Source: Amaurobius ferox
Taxonomy: Eukaryota > Arthropoda > Arachnida > Araneae > Amaurobiidae
DNA length: 64,000 nucleotides
Assembly: GCA_951213105.1 (NCBI GenBank)
Contig: OX578137.1
Coordinates: forward strand, 73,962,604-74,026,603
Reading direction: 5' to 3'
The position numbers and the translations under genes are program-made. Below the pieces are notes generated by a model. That model had not been told where the DNA came from. It was given only the letters and a program-made list of their open reading frames with translations, and made no database searches. This document shows positions 1-12,557 of this stretch, in pieces (positions within the stretch are counted from its first letter, which is position 1; each line of letters starts with the position of its first letter).

Positions 1-640
1 TCACACAAGACCGTGTGATAAGTCGTTATTTTACAACAATCTGGCCACCACGATCGCCTGATCTCACACCATGCGATTTTTGGTTGTGGGGATGTTTGAA
101 AGACTCTGTGTCTAAAAACAGATGTCGGACGATCTCTGATCTGAAGAACAGTATTAGGCGTCACATCGGGTCAATCCCACAGGACACTTTACGCTCTGCA
201 GTAGAAAACACAGTTCTGAGAATGGAATGCGTGATTGCAAATAATGGAGGGTTCATTGAGCATGCGTAATGCTGTTATTCGTCGCTGGCGAGCGACATGT
301 TTTATTTTTCTGGACTCAGATTGCATCACATGAAATTATCTCCTTTTTTCTGTATTGTTTGGTGCCATATATCTGGCTCTAGAGCTTTCTGCATTAGCGA
401 ATTGTCATTGTACCAAATATGAAATGCATTTTCCTTTATTTATTTTACAAACAAATTGCAACAATCGCCTTAGCTATTGGCACAGCGCCACCTACTGACG
501 ACAATTGTAACTAATTTTTTTTTCGATTTTTGCAGAGCGCATCACTTGTATTACATACTAGTTAAATGTTGTTTCGTTTGGAGCCATAGAACCGGTTCTA
601 GAGCCTTCTTAATAGGCGAACTTTAATTATAACAACCCTG
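1..640 (+). mobile_element. Mariner-like transposon, 3' portion
   Basis: The left edge cuts this element. It holds the C-terminal end of a transposase (15-269), then ~340 bp of non-coding sequence ending at 613-640 in an apparent terminal inverted repeat (GGCGAACTTTAATTATAACA then ACCCTG) followed by TA at 641-642, as expected of Tc1/mariner elements, which duplicate TA. The 5' inverted repeat is outside the window, so the boundary is inferred from one side only. Confidence 0.7.
15..269 (+). pseudogene. Mariner-like transposase, C-terminal fragment
   Basis: The 84 residues open at the window edge and contain WPPRSPDLTPCDFWLWG, the signature around the third catalytic aspartate of mariner-family DD34D transposases. 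The tail (DLKNSIRRHIGSIPQDTLRSA then ENTVLRMECVIANNGGFIEHA) matches the family's C-terminal pattern, in which a helical region closes with a Gly-Gly-x-hydrophobic-E/Q motif. The N-terminal DNA-binding domain and the first two aspartates lie upstream of the window or are lost; nothing in frame before the first Met looks convincing. The product would cut and paste its own element in the nucleus, but this fragment cannot be active alone. The reading frame is intact here, suggesting fairly recent decay. Confidence 0.8.
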
Positions 641-641
641 T

Positions 642-1242
642 ATATGTAAAGTAAGATTTGAGTATTTTGATAACGTTATCTAAAAGAAATATCAATTTTC
701 TTAAGTGAATTTTCTTAAAAAAATATAGTTGGTACCTGAGTCACACACATATTGTCGGTCACAAGTTGTCGAATTAGAAAATAACTAATCAAATATTAAC
801 AAATTGAGCTTGTTTCCATAGTATATAATTTTACTTGAAGGTTTTCAATAATTTAAGTAAGACGTATTAGACAATTAGACAAATAGAATCCCCATAAGTC
901 TCTTTATATTTGCATTACCTTAATTGTGGATAGTTTCTCTAAATTATGCACTTAAATTGAGTCTAATTACACTTTAGGGAGCACATTTTCTAAATGATTG
1001 ATTTTCTGGAGTTATTTTTCTATCTATATTTCTGAAAGACGGAAATACCTATCCAATGAGATGAATCTGACAGAGATTATATGTAAGGTTTGTTTTCTAC
1101 AAAGCTTGAAGTGACTTAGAGAACAAATATTAATTATTCTTGCATTATTAAACCTAACAATTTTGATATTTTAAGACATTCGAAATATGACTTGGCCCAC
1201 GCATTAATCCTGACAACAAACTAAAATTTAAGTTTCACTGTT
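642..1242. other. No gene seen
   Basis: AT-rich sequence without a supported ORF, repeat boundary or RNA gene. Confidence 0.6.
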
Positions 1243-2219
1243 ACTTTCCTTATATACATAATGTATAAGGAAAGTATTGTGACGGAAACGAAAATTCGCA
1301 TTCGAGTTTTCGACGGGAGAGCACGTTTTAAGCATCCCTGTTCACGAATCAAACATGTTTGAAGTGATGTCTGTGTGTGTGTGTGTGTGTGTGAAAGTAT
1401 GTGGATGTGTGTGTATCAGTGAGCCTGTGGAGACGATAACTGACGAACAAATGGACCGATTCGAAAGAAATTTGGTACAAAAATCACAATCCATAAACAC
1501 TGGTAGCCTATTGCTTTTATATGCAATCGAATGTTCATAACCCCCCCTAAATTTTCGAGTAAAATTTTGAAAAAATCGTCAAAAAATCAAAAACGCTAAT
1601 AAAGTTACTTAAATAGGCATTTCGTATGTAATTTTTGATTAGAAAACGATTGACATAAATTTTAGAACGCTAACATGAACCGTTCTCGAGATATTGCACA
1701 TTTTTCAAAAAAATTATCAAAAAGTCATATAAAATAAAAAAAAATATTTCCTATTGAGGAACATGTTCGCTTTTCATATGTAATATCATGCGATAAATGT
1801 GGTGACATCATTCTCGTGGATCTAGCTCGTTACATTCATGAAAAAAGATACTCTGAGTAATACTTTTGTATTTGAACGCCAATAGGCATTTATCTGCTGC
1901 AAGAATAACTTATTCCTTCGTCCTTAACGTTTGGCGAGATTTTGGCGACGAATTTGGTGGATTATCGCCAACTTGGCGACTTTTTGAAATGTTTCTAAAT
2001 TAACGAAAAACTCGCCAAATGGATAAAATTGACGCTAAATCAATGATGACTCATTGATGATGACGACATGGAAAATGACGACTCATTGACGAAAATTCAA
2101 TGTCTTGGAAAGAATATAAATAACAACTATAAAAATAAGCTATTTTCTTTTACTGTAAACTTAGTAAATTCATTGCATTAGATAAGGAATGTCATGTGCT
2201 GCCTACATCAGATTTTTTT
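1243..2219 (+). mobile_element. HINE-A (Helentron-like non-autonomous element), copy 1
   Basis: This is the most complete copy of the family. It opens with a palindrome (1243-1275) built on ACTTTCCTTATA and TATAAGGAAAGT. A (GT)n tract follows at 1374-1392, then a conserved body including TTGGCGA repeats near 1930-1985. The inverted copy of the 5' motif recurs near the 3' end (GATAAGGAATGT, ~2181-2192), and the element finishes with a hairpin (CATGTG, loop, CACATC in better copies) and a T-run. A 5' palindrome, subterminal inverted repeats, an internal microsatellite and a 3' hairpin are the known features of Helentron-derived elements such as Drosophila DINE-1. No protein is encoded. Family assignment is inference; the repeat itself is certain from six copies in the window. 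Confidence 0.75.
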
Positions 2220-3233
2220 ACTAATTATATTTATTAGAGATATATTCGATCTATTGCACAGAATTATATACCGGGTGTTTCAGTAAATGCGTCCGAAATA
2301 AATATATAAAATTAACGATTGGTTGTGGAAGTACATAATGGGTATTAAAAATGGGTAATAAAAATGGGTATTAAAAAAAAAGTAGAATGTACTCATTTTC
2401 GAACACTTTACATGCTTATAATAGCTCAGAATAACCATATTTCAATTTTGAAAAACGCATGTACTCATTTTCGAGTATATCAAAGAATTAAATTTTAAGC
2501 ATATTTAGGTTCAAATTGTAAATACTATATACTCATTTATGAATATGGAAGAATTAATTTTAAGCATAATTGTAAATACTATGTACTCATTTTTGAGTAT
2601 ATGAGAGATTCAATTATACTTTTATTTTTCAATTATATTTTTAAACTGTAAATAAATGACGGATGACAAACAGAGCATATGCATAAAACAAGTAATGATT
2701 ATTGCGTATCCGTATTCTACCGCCACATTAGAGAAAAAACACACGACCGTATAGCACCGCACATGAAATATATATATCCGCCATCGTAATTCTTATAATA
2801 TAGTACTTTAATTTCGAGGCTATAACTTTTATTCTTCGAAATATTTGCACAAAAAATTTTAGAATTATAACTGCACATTTATTACACGATTTTTAATGAA
2901 ATTAAAATTAAATAATACGTTTATTTATTGAAGTACTCACTTTCAAGCAAGTGCGGTTACTTATATTTCAGTATATCATTTAATCGTTTATGGTGTCATT
3001 GTACTCAAATGAAAACGAGTACGTAAGTTTTCGCTTTTAAGTACTTTATTTTTTACAGTGTAAAGTTAAGTATTATAAAATATTCCGCAAATTTAGAAGA
3101 ATTTAGTTATAGCAGTTGCACCTCCCGAAACTGATAATATTTTTTAAAATGTAAAATTTTATATTTTATATGGTTCCCAATCAAAACAATCTCAGTAAAG
3201 ATTTCATCGAGCTTACAGAATCCACCTAGTTAT
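2220..3233. other. AT-rich spacer with degenerate tandem motif
   Basis: No gene. At 2276 the string CCGGGTGTTTCAGTAAATGC resembles a transposon end, but I found no partner. From ~2380 to 2640 a short motif around ACTCATTTTCGAGTATAT followed by TTTAAGCATA recurs three or four times at irregular spacing. Confidence 0.5.
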
Positions 3234-3262
3234 TCTATATATATATATATATATATATATTT
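3234..3262 (+). repeat. (TA)n microsatellite, possible Helitron 5' end
   Basis: TCTATATATA... at 3234 resembles the 5' TC-plus-TA-rich start of canonical Helitrons, and downstream text (TTTCTCCGTATACC) resembles such elements. No CTRR 3' terminus was found, so only the microsatellite is certain. Confidence 0.4.
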
Positions 3263-4196
3263 ACATAATAAAAGAAGATATCATTGTGTGTGTTTCTCCG
3301 TATACCTTTTTCGTCTGTGGCGAAAAGTAAAGCTTGAGACAGCATTGATATTCTGTACAGAGGTACTTCAGGTCACTAAACAATACGGCTCGAAGAAACT
3401 TTTCAAACACTCAAATTAATTTGAACATATACAGACGAATTTCAGCCAAAAATTTTGTATGTTAATGATTTTATTGAGCAAACGATGTTGCGCTTGAATG
3501 CCTGCTTTCGCAGGTATTTGTTTTGGAAAGATGACTGAGATGGCTTTGGATGACTTTGCTGAAAGAGTTATATTTACCGAAGCTGGACACAAATGTCTTG
3601 GTGGACAAAAATGACCGCAAGGAACTGTGGATAATCCAAGACAAACAAATATTTGTTACATGTAACTTTATAAAATGATAGAAAATAATGGCCGTTTTTT
3701 AGCTACAGTTTTTTATATCTCAGCTCTTGTCGAATCTGTTAATTACGACTTGTATACGGCTCTTATTAACAACGACCGCATCGGGATTAAAGCGCATCAG
3801 GTCAAGGATAGTTCATTTCTTTTCTTGAAATTTAAATAATTTTTAGTCTGTTTATTTAAGCTGTATCGCGGAAGGTAGTACTGGAACCTTAATTCTGTGG
3901 GTTCAAAAGTCCTTCTGAAGGGTTGGTAGAAGGTCCAAAAAGGTCTCTAAATTGTGTGGTATTGTCCCGATCGTCCAAACATATACTTTACACCTTCGAG
4001 TAAGTCAGAAGAAAGAGAGAATTGCATTTTCCAGTATATTTGTAAAAGTGCTCACTCAACGAAAACATATTTATTTCCTGTACTTTTGCTTAATTTAAAC
4101 TAAATTACGCCAGATGATTCAATAGCATTCTTGGTTTTATGATTATGGTAAGTATAATAACAATTACGAAATATTACTAGAAAATATTCCTCTTTT
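3263..4196. other. No gene seen
   Basis: AT-rich. A short perfect hairpin (CCTGC-TTTC-GCAGG) sits near 3500-3513 but has no clear context. Confidence 0.5.
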
Positions 4197-5403
4197 AGCA
4201 CTTTACAACATACTTGAAAAGTGTTTATGACTTTGTTCATTCTGTCTGTCTGTCTGTCCGTTCGCACGATAAATGTCATAAAAATGAATTTATCAAAATG
4301 AAATTTCAGTATGTTGTTAAGATGGTCAATGAGACATATGGGAATGTAAATGAATAATATCACCAAATTAGTTTTAGATTGAACCCGGGTTCAAGAAATG
4401 AAATGCATTGAACCCTATAGGACGTAATTTTTCAAATATTTTTTAAGCGAATTTAAAATTCACAAATTGCATCGAATATTCAATTTAGGAAATTATTTAG
4501 GACATTATTTAGAAAATATTCAAATTATCCCATGAAATATATAAAAAAAATTCTACAAAATATAGTGTTTTAAATAAAAATTAAACTAATAATTGCACCC
4601 ATATTATATGAAGAAATTACGTGACACACTTCAAAATAAAATATGGAATCCATCTTTTGTCAAAATCGTGAGTTTTAAAGTTCGTTTAATTTATATTTAG
4701 TGCTACATTCGTCCTAAAGCCGCTTCATTTTTTATTTTTTTCTGTGCATCTATATACTGCGCCAACACAATTACAATATTTTTTAATTTAAATGATCATC
4801 AAACTTAATTGATGATTATTCAGATTATTTCTACAATGAAGCCTAATTTTCACTTATGGAGATTGTAAACACATAGAGCTGTAAGATGAGTTGTTTGAGA
4901 ATTGCTAAATTTCTTTAACGCAGAATTATATTTAGTTCTGAAGTCTGCAATATAGCTGATATGAGTGAAACGTTCTTTGATTTTACATAGAGAATCATAC
5001 GATTGTTTATTTTCTTTATCGATGAAGTTTTAAGCATAGTTAGAAAGTACCCTTACCGCTCTCTATGGTTCTAAATTTTTAAGTAAAATAAATTATTGTA
5101 GTAATGTGATTATTATAAAAATATCGCAGCTGAATGAAAAGAATGGAAAAAAGTGTATGAATGAAATATTCATTTCTTTTATATAGAGAGCCAGTCGATT
5201 CATGTTTCGGTGACGGTGTTTTAATAAAATTCGTTTGTTTTCGAAGAAGTTTTCAAATATAATAAATTATTGTAGTATTGTGATAATTTTAAAAATATCA
5301 CTGCTGAATGTATCACATTTTAGAGATGTTTAAGTAAAATTGCAATGTAGTTGGAAAGTGGTTACATAATCAATGCTTTATGCATGATCGATCTGTCTTG
5401 TTT
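4197..5403 (+). mobile_element. HINE-C, copy 1
   Basis: The element starts with an imperfect palindrome (GCACTTTACAAC ... GAAAAGTGTT), followed by a (CTGT)n tract at ~4243-4258 and a conserved sentence around GAACCCGGGTT. The right end has the inverted motif GGAAAGTG followed by a hairpin over ATCAATGCTTTATGCATGAT and the closing text GATCTGTCTTGTTT. It repeats at 8221, 9674 and 18750. The architecture equals that of HINE-A although the sequence is different. It is non-coding, and the assignment to Helentron-like elements is inference. Confidence 0.7.
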
Positions 5404-5999
5404 ATATATATTTTCGTTATATTAAATACTATTTTATACCGACTGGTTGGTATAGCGATATTTCAAAGTTATTTTACCGTCATATCATATTTACTATTTG
5501 TAGATAAATATAACAGTATAAAATATTGGTTTATTTAAATGTAGTAAAATAAAACTATCAAGATTCTGAGATTGAAAGATCCTGAGATATTGAAAATACC
5601 TTAATGCCAAAATCCATAGAGTATAAAAACATCCAGATTGTCAATTCCTAATAGCTTTGAAATTAAATATTAAACAAATCATAGCTTTACTTATGTTATA
5701 TTGATTGTATAGTTAATCATTTATATTGATATAAATTATATAAATCTGATTCTGAGGAGAGAACATGAATTTCCTTACAGACACAAATTATTTGTTCCAT
5801 CTTCCATAGTTTTGATTCATCAACAGGAGCTTTTTGCTCAAAATACCATATAAAATAAATATTTTTTACATCGCATTTATTATTGATATATTATTTAATT
5901 TTATGATTGGTCACTTACCACATTGATAAAAGGTGTCACCTCTCTAAACAAAAATATTGTCTTGATATTTATTATAACATAATGGCGACTATCTGATTT
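5404..5999. other. No gene seen
   Basis: Very AT-rich, without a supported ORF or repeat boundary. Confidence 0.6.
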
Positions 6000-6010
6000 T
6001 TTGTTATATA

Positions 6011-6014
6011 TATA

Positions 6015-6055
<41 letters not shown>

Positions 6056-6269
6056 GCCAGGCACTTGATGCATTATTGTTCGCAAATACATCGGCCAGAA
6101 ATGTGAACCATTTAACCATGGAATAACGTTGCCCAAGAATGTCGTAGAGGCGGGACACACTGTATCCAGCAACACAACATCCATGCCTGTAGGTGGCACT
6201 CGAACCCACAAACAGGAAGTCGAGCGAGCACCAGGAAACGCTTGCTGCATAGCCACCTCTTCGGCTTTA
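6011..6269 (-). mobile_element. SINE-B, tRNA-headed, with 11-bp TSD
   Basis: Read on the minus strand it has a tRNA-like head (GGTGGCTATGCAGC as box A-like, GGTTCGAGTGCC as box B-like, ~6200-6265), a unique body containing CTGGCCGATGTATTTGCG, and a (TA)n 3' tail (6011-6050). The 11-bp direct repeat TTTGTTATATA flanks it at 6000-6010 and 6270-6280 and is the target-site duplication. A related body carrying a 5S-derived head is at 26331-26617. Such elements are transcribed by RNA polymerase III and mobilised by a LINE reverse transcriptase; the partner is unknown. Confidence 0.75.
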
Positions 6270-6280
6270 TTTGTTATATA

Positions 6281-6860
6281 AAATAACATATTAAATAATC
6301 GATTATTGCATGTAAATAAGAACATGCAATTTTTAATTCTGTTCTTTTCAATTTTTCGGACCATTAAAAATGCCTTCTATGTTTTCAATTTGGGGTCTAA
6401 TGAGCAGCAGGGAAATAAAATATTACCAATCTTAAAACAAATTGTCGGATAAGCGTAGGTGCATTTGCAAAGATAGACAGACAGTCACGGCCTCCCTGTT
6501 AAAAATCGTTGGTTCGTGCATTAAATCTTCCCAAACTTGCAAATAAATCGAAAAGTCGAATTTGAGACTCAATTCCTATACTTTTCCATGCATGTATATT
6601 CCCAAATGCATTGTAGGGAATGCAAAAATATCTAATAAAATCATTTAATCAGTTTTAATGTTCATTCTCTTTTTACACATATTGACTCACGACTATGAAT
6701 AAAAGTATACATTATCTTAATTGAAGATATCCGTCATAATATAAAAAGCAAATGTAAATATAGTACTTTCGACAGTAATTAAAAAATGCTTTAATCTGGA
6801 AAATAAAAGAAAACAGTTTTTTTTAATTCGAAAATATCATCATTACTTTAATTACATTTT
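6281..6860. other. No gene seen
   Basis: AT-rich spacer between the SINE and HINE-A copy 2. Confidence 0.6.
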
Positions 6861-7357
6861 ACTTTCCTTATATACATAATGTATAAGGAAAGTATTGTGA
6901 CGTATTGTAGCAAAACGTCATTGTAATTGTCATTGTAATCGTCATTGTAAACGTCATTGTACCGTATTGTAGTATCATGCGATAAATTTTGCGACATCAT
7001 TCTTGTGGAATATAGCTCGTTCCATTCATAAGAAAATATACTTTGAGTAATACATTTGTATTTGAACGCCAATAGTCATTTATCTGCTATAAGAATAACT
7101 TATTTCTCCATTCATAACGCTTGGCGAGATTTTGGCGACGAATTTGACGGAATATCGCCAACTTGGCGGCTTTTTCAAATGTTGCCAAATGGATAAAATG
7201 ACGCTAAATCGATGAAAATGACGACTAATTACCGAAAATTCAATATCTTGGAAAGAATATAAGTATCCACTATAAGAATAACCTTTTTTTGCTGTCAAAG
7301 TAGTAAATTCTTTGCATTATATAAAGAAAGTCATATGCTGCCCACATCAGATTTTTT
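6861..7357 (+). mobile_element. HINE-A, copy 2, internally rearranged
   Basis: The 5' palindrome (6861-6893) and the 3' end (TCATATGCTGCCCACATCAG plus T-run) are intact. The GT tract and about 500 bp of body are missing and replaced by four ~12-bp repeats around GTCATTGTAA at 6917-6962. The TTGGCGA block is at ~7120-7180. Confidence 0.75.
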
Positions 7358-8220
7358 CCAATTGGAAACGGTACTTGTAAACTTGCAGTTTCGGTGTGGA
7401 TAATGAAAAAAGTTTGCTGAAGATATATTTTTATGGATTTGTTGTTTGGAATACATTATTCCTTATTAATTTACTATAATTAATACATCTTCTACGTTTC
7501 TAAGTATGTGAAATAAATATGGAGTTTTCTTAAAATAATTTTATTGAAAAACTTTCACCCTTGCTTATGACAAAGACTAAATGTGACTTACTACATGGTA
7601 TGTTATTGTTCTACTAAAACAAATTTTACTTACTCTATTTTGAGTATTTAACAATAACCCTACATATTCATAATCAGATTATAAACATTACATTTTATGC
7701 TAAAACATCCATCCATTGGTGAATTAAACGCATTCTCTTTGCCCTTTATAAATATACGATTTTTACCACCGCCAATAAGGCGACAGATATGTAACTGATG
7801 CTAAAAAATTAATTTGAATCTAGTAGTATATTTCTCTGCATCATAAATGTGTTTTCGCTAAATAAAATATTAAAATATTAAGAATATCAAATATCAAGTG
7901 GCAATATTATTTTGTGTGTTGTTAAAATCTGTTCTAAATAGTAATAATTTTCGCAATATGATATCTCTTGCAAAGTGGTGTATAACATACATCTATACAT
8001 CTCAATGAATCGCATTTGGTTAATATACCTTTTCAATATGCACTACCTGAAGGACGGCTTAAGTTACTATATTTCTTTTACGTAACTTAATTTTAACTAT
8101 CCTAAAATTATGCTTCAATGTGATTCATAGAAACAATTTTTTGGATGTGTAGGAAATTATTTTTACAATTTCCGAATCTCAGCAGATATATTTCTACCAC
8201 TGCCAGCTGCCTTTTTTATT
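7358..8220. other. No gene seen
   Basis: AT-rich, no supported coding frame. Confidence 0.6.
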
Positions 8221-9533
8221 AACACTTTACAACAAAGTTAAAAGTAAAACACTTTACAACAAAGTTTATGACTTTGTTCATTCTGTATGTCTGTCTGCCT
8301 GTCAGTTAGTACGATAACTGCCGTAAAAATGACTTAATCAAACTGAAATTTTAGTATGTTGTTCAGACGGTCTGTAGAACCTATGGGAATATAAATGAAT
8401 AATATCACCCAATTAGTTTTGGATTGAACCCGGGTTGAAAAAATTAAACACATTGAGCCCTATAGGACCTAATTTTTCAAACATTTTTTAAGCGGATGTA
8501 AAATTCACAAATTGCTTCGAAAATTTTAGGTAATATTCAAATTGTTCCATAAAATATATAAGAAAAAATTCAGCGAAATATAATCAGTAGTTTTTTAAAT
8601 AAAAATTACAATAATAATTACACCTCTTATATGAAGCGATCACGTGACCATGATATGAAAAGATCACATGACCCACTTCAAAATGATATATAGCATCCAT
8701 CTTGTCTCAAAGATTTTTAAGTTCTCTGTAATTCATATTTAGTGTTGTATCCATCCTAAAACCACTTTATTTTTGCTTAAATTCTGTGCATCTACATTCT
8801 GAAACAACGCAATTACAATATATTTAAGTTTAAATGATCATCCAAATTCGATTATTTCTACAACGAAGCCTATTGTTCAACTATGTAAAATGTAAACAGT
8901 AAAATATGTGGAATGAGTTGTATTAGAATTGCAGTATTTCTTTAACACAAAATTATTTAACCCATGGGTCTGCATTGCTCATATGAATTAAATATTCATT
9001 GATTTTACAAAGAGAAGGACGATTTTTTTCGATGAAGTTTTAAGCATAGAGTTTAATTACTTGTAGCTCCATGGTCTTAATTTTTAAATAAAATAAATTA
9101 TTATAGTATTGTGATGAATGAAATGAATAGGAAAAAGTTATGAATGAAATGTTATTTTATAGAGAGATCCAGGCGTGTTATTTATTCTATTTTTCTTATT
9201 TGAATGAATTTCAGTTGTTTTCGATGAAGTTTTCAAATATAATAAATTATCGTAGTATTATGATAGTTTTAAAAATATTACCGAGGAATGTATCGCATTT
9301 CAGAACTGTTTAAATAACGCAATTTATATTTCAACGCCGTTATTTAAATGAAGTTCATTTTTTTCAATGAAGGTTTAAGTTTTCAAATATAATAAATTAA
9401 TGCAGTATTGTGATAAGTTTTAAAATATTACCCAGGAATGTATTGCATTTTAGACTTGTTTAAATAAAATTGCATTGAAGTTGGAAAGTGTTTCATAATC
9501 AATGCTTTAAGCATGATTGATCTTTCTTGTTTT
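8221..9533 (+). mobile_element. HINE-C, copy 2
   Basis: Starts with AACACTTTACAACAAAGTT, which is locally duplicated (again at ~8249). It contains the CTGT tract (~8285-8303) and the GAACCCGGGTTG block (8427-8438). It closes with GGAAAGTGTTTCAT, the hairpin ATCAATGCTTTAAGCATGAT and TCTTTCTTGTTTT. This is the best full-length copy for defining the family (about 1.3 kb). Confidence 0.75.
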
Positions 9534-10045
9534 ACATGGTGCAGATGAATTGACGTGAGTACAAAACTCCTTAAAAAATCTAATGTGTGGCAGCACATGA
9601 CTTTCCTTATATAATGCAAAGAATTTACTACTTTTACAGTAAAAAGAAATAGATTATTTTTATAGTAGTTATTAACACTTTACAACATAGTTGAAAAGTG
9701 TTTATGACTTTGTTCATTCTGTCTGTCTGTCTGTCCTTTAGCACGATAACTGCCGTAAAAATGACTTTATCAAAATGAAATTTTAGTGTGTTTTTCAGAC
9801 GGTCTGTGGGACCTATGGGAATATAAATAAATAATATCATCCAATTAGTTTTTTATTGAACCCTGGTTGAAAAAATGATATACATTGAATCCTATGGGAC
9901 TTAATTTTTCCCACATTTTTTAAGCACATTTAAAATTCACAGATTGCTTCGAAATTTTTTGAAAATATTCATATTATCCCATAAAATATATAAAAAAAAA
10001 TTAGTAAAATATGTTAGGTAGTTTTTACATTAAAAATTATTTAAT

Positions 10046-10431
10046 ATAGGGAAAAAAATGAATTCAATTTAATTCTGACTTTTGCGATATCCTCCAGAAA
10101 GAAAAAGAAAATATGTTATATAATAAATATCCTTCCAAGAATTTAATTATTTTGTATATCAGATTTCATATTTTAAAATCAATTTGATAGATAACAATTT
10201 TTCAATTTTTTTTTAAATTTTACATAACTCTTCATGATATACTTTTTTGATGGCGTTTTTAATGCACTTTCCTGCGTTCTAGATAGTTAAAATTTGGTAC
10301 ACAGCTTAAATTTGTAGAACAATTTATATCACAACAATTTGGTGGATCTTTAAATATAGATCCTACATTTTTTTCGAAATGGCCTGCAAATAATCCCCGT
10401 TCACTTCTATAAATCATTGTTGTAATATTGT
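10046..10431. other. Unassigned insert segment
   Basis: AT-rich text between HINE-C and HINE-B. It contains phrases reminiscent of HINE-B (AATTTGGTACACAG and CGAAATGGCCTGCAAA, the latter on the plus strand near 10376), so it may be part of a second degraded HINE-B-like copy. Confidence 0.35.
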
Positions 10432-11286
10432 AAAAAATTCTGATGTGAACTAACAGCACATGTCTTTCTCTGCAGACTCATATTCACGTTCTCTTTATTT
10501 CTTCAATAATAATTTGAGTTTATCTGCACAAAATAACAGCCATAAATATTTTAAATGACATTGAATTTGCACGTTAAACTTAAATTTGGTTCTCATTTGA
10601 TAGATGGACTTATTGTCAAAGGTGGCGTAGCGAAAACCCAAAAAAACTGAAATATCTCAATGGCTAAACCTAGAGTAATGGCGTTAGTCTTATTCTTTTT
10701 GTTGTTAATAATCAAGTATAAAATAGTAATTTAATTGACATAATTGAACACAAGTAGTCTTTTATTTTTATATTTAACGATTTTTGCGGGCCATTTAGCA
10801 AAAAACAGCCTGTTCCTTTTTCCCGAATCGTTCTAGAATAACTTACAAGTTCTAGAATAACTTACAATATAACAAATTTTGATAAATTTGGTATAGAAAT
10901 CACTTGTAGGTTATTGAATTATTATACAGCAAATTGCGTTAAATTTGGTCCATTAGTTTTTAGCTAGAGTAGATAAAGGCAATTTCTGCCGCCCATTTCG
11001 CAAAGAAGGCAGATTCTTTTATTACGAATCGTACTATAATCAAATGAACATCAGGGTTTCCCACAAAAAATTTACCTACTAAATTTTTTTAAATTCGGTC
11101 CATTAGTTTTTGAGTTAGAGTGGATGCAATATCCTCACAGACACACAGAAACACACACAGATACACCCTTACATACACAGATGTCTTCCTAAAAATAGTT
11201 TTTTCGTGTTCTAGAAGTCCCAAAATGTGTAGATCCTTCGAAAATTCGAGTTCCGATCTTCGGCACGATTTCAATACTTTGAATAC
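10432..11286 (-). mobile_element. HINE-B, copy 1, inside HINE-C
   Basis: On the minus strand it runs from a degraded 5' region near 11286, through a (TG)n zone at ~11135-11180, to the 3' end. There CTGCAGAGAAAGACATGTGC matches the family subterminal repeat and hairpin entry. The 5' palindrome seen in copies 2 and 3 is absent. Confidence 0.65.
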
Positions 11287-12518
11287 ATACACACGCACAC
11301 ATATATATTATCTGTGTATCTATGTATTATCTGTGTATCTAAATTCCGTGCCTACGCAATTACAATAGTTGTGATTTTAAATGATCCCTAAACTTTTATT
11401 ATTTCTTCAACGAAGCCTAATTTTAACTTATGCAGAATGCAAATATCTCACGCGATTGTAAGGTGAGTTATATAAGAATTGATGAATTTTTTTCACACAA
11501 AATTATTTAGCTCTGGAGTCTGGAATACAAGTTATATGAATGAAATATTAATTGATTTCGCATAAAGAATCAGATGATTTATATTTCGGTACAGTTTTAA
11601 ATATTTAAGTATAATAAATTACTGTAGCACTGTGATAATATAAAACATATCACCACTGAATGTATCACATTTTGGAGATTTTTAAATGAAATTGCATTTC
11701 AGTTGGAAAGTGTTTCATAGTCAATGATTATGCATGATTGATCTTTCTTGTTTATATTCTTTCAAAGATATTGAATTTTTGTCAAGTAGTCGTTATTTCC
11801 ATGTTGTCATCATCCATGAGTCTTCATTGACTTAACGTCGTTTTTATCCATTTGGCGAGTTTTTCTTTAATATAGCAACATTTAAAAAAGTCGCCAAGTT
11901 TGCGACATTCCACCAAATTCGTCGCCAAAAGCTCGCCAAGCGTTATGGACGAAGAAATATGTTATTCTTACAGCAGATAAATGACTATTGGCGTTCAAAT
12001 AAAAAAGTATTACTCAAAGTATCTTTTTTCATGAATGGAACGAGCTAGATCCACGAGAATGATGTCATTAAATGTATCGCATACTACATATGAAAAGTGA
12101 ACATGTTTCTCAATAAGAAATATTTTTTTATTTTATTTTATATGACTTTTTGATATTTGTTTTGAAAAATGTGCAATATCTCGAGAACGGTTCATGTTAG
12201 CGATCTAAAATTTATGTCAATCGTTTTCTAATGAAAAATTACATAAGAAATGCCTATTTGCGTAACTTTATTAGCGGTTTTGATTTTTTGACAGTTTTTT
12301 CAAAATTTCACTTGAAAATTTAGGGGGAATCTGAACATTCGATTGCGTATAAAAACAATAGGCTTCCAGTGTTTAAGGATTATGATTTTTGTACCAAATT
12401 TCGTTCGAATCTGTCCATTCGTTCGTCAGTTTTCGTTTCCACAGACTCACTGACACACACATGCTTTCACACACACACACACACACACATGCTTTCACAC
12501 ACACACACACACACACAC

Positions 12519-12557
<39 letters not shown>

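Larger units (their letters stand above)
9674..11752 (+). mobile_element. HINE-C, copy 3, nested in HINE-A and itself interrupted
   Basis: The 5' part is at 9674-~10045 (AACACTTTACAACATAGTTG, CTGT tract). The 3' part is at ~11336-11752, ending in the family hairpin and TCTTTCTTGTTTA. Its middle is interrupted by 10046-11335, which includes a HINE-B copy; about 170 bp of the family sequence is missing at the junction. Confidence 0.75.

Noticed and set aside
3225..3240. CTAGT immediately before TCTATATATA as a junction of two Helitrons
   Set aside because: No hairpin precedes the CTAG and no matching 5' or 3' partner was found, so the strings are probably coincidental apart from a possible 5' end.
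5901..6364. Two minus-strand frames of 102 and 130 codons
   Set aside because: They run across a tRNA-headed SINE and its (TA)n tail, giving poly-Ile-Tyr; the SINE with its TSD explains the sequence.
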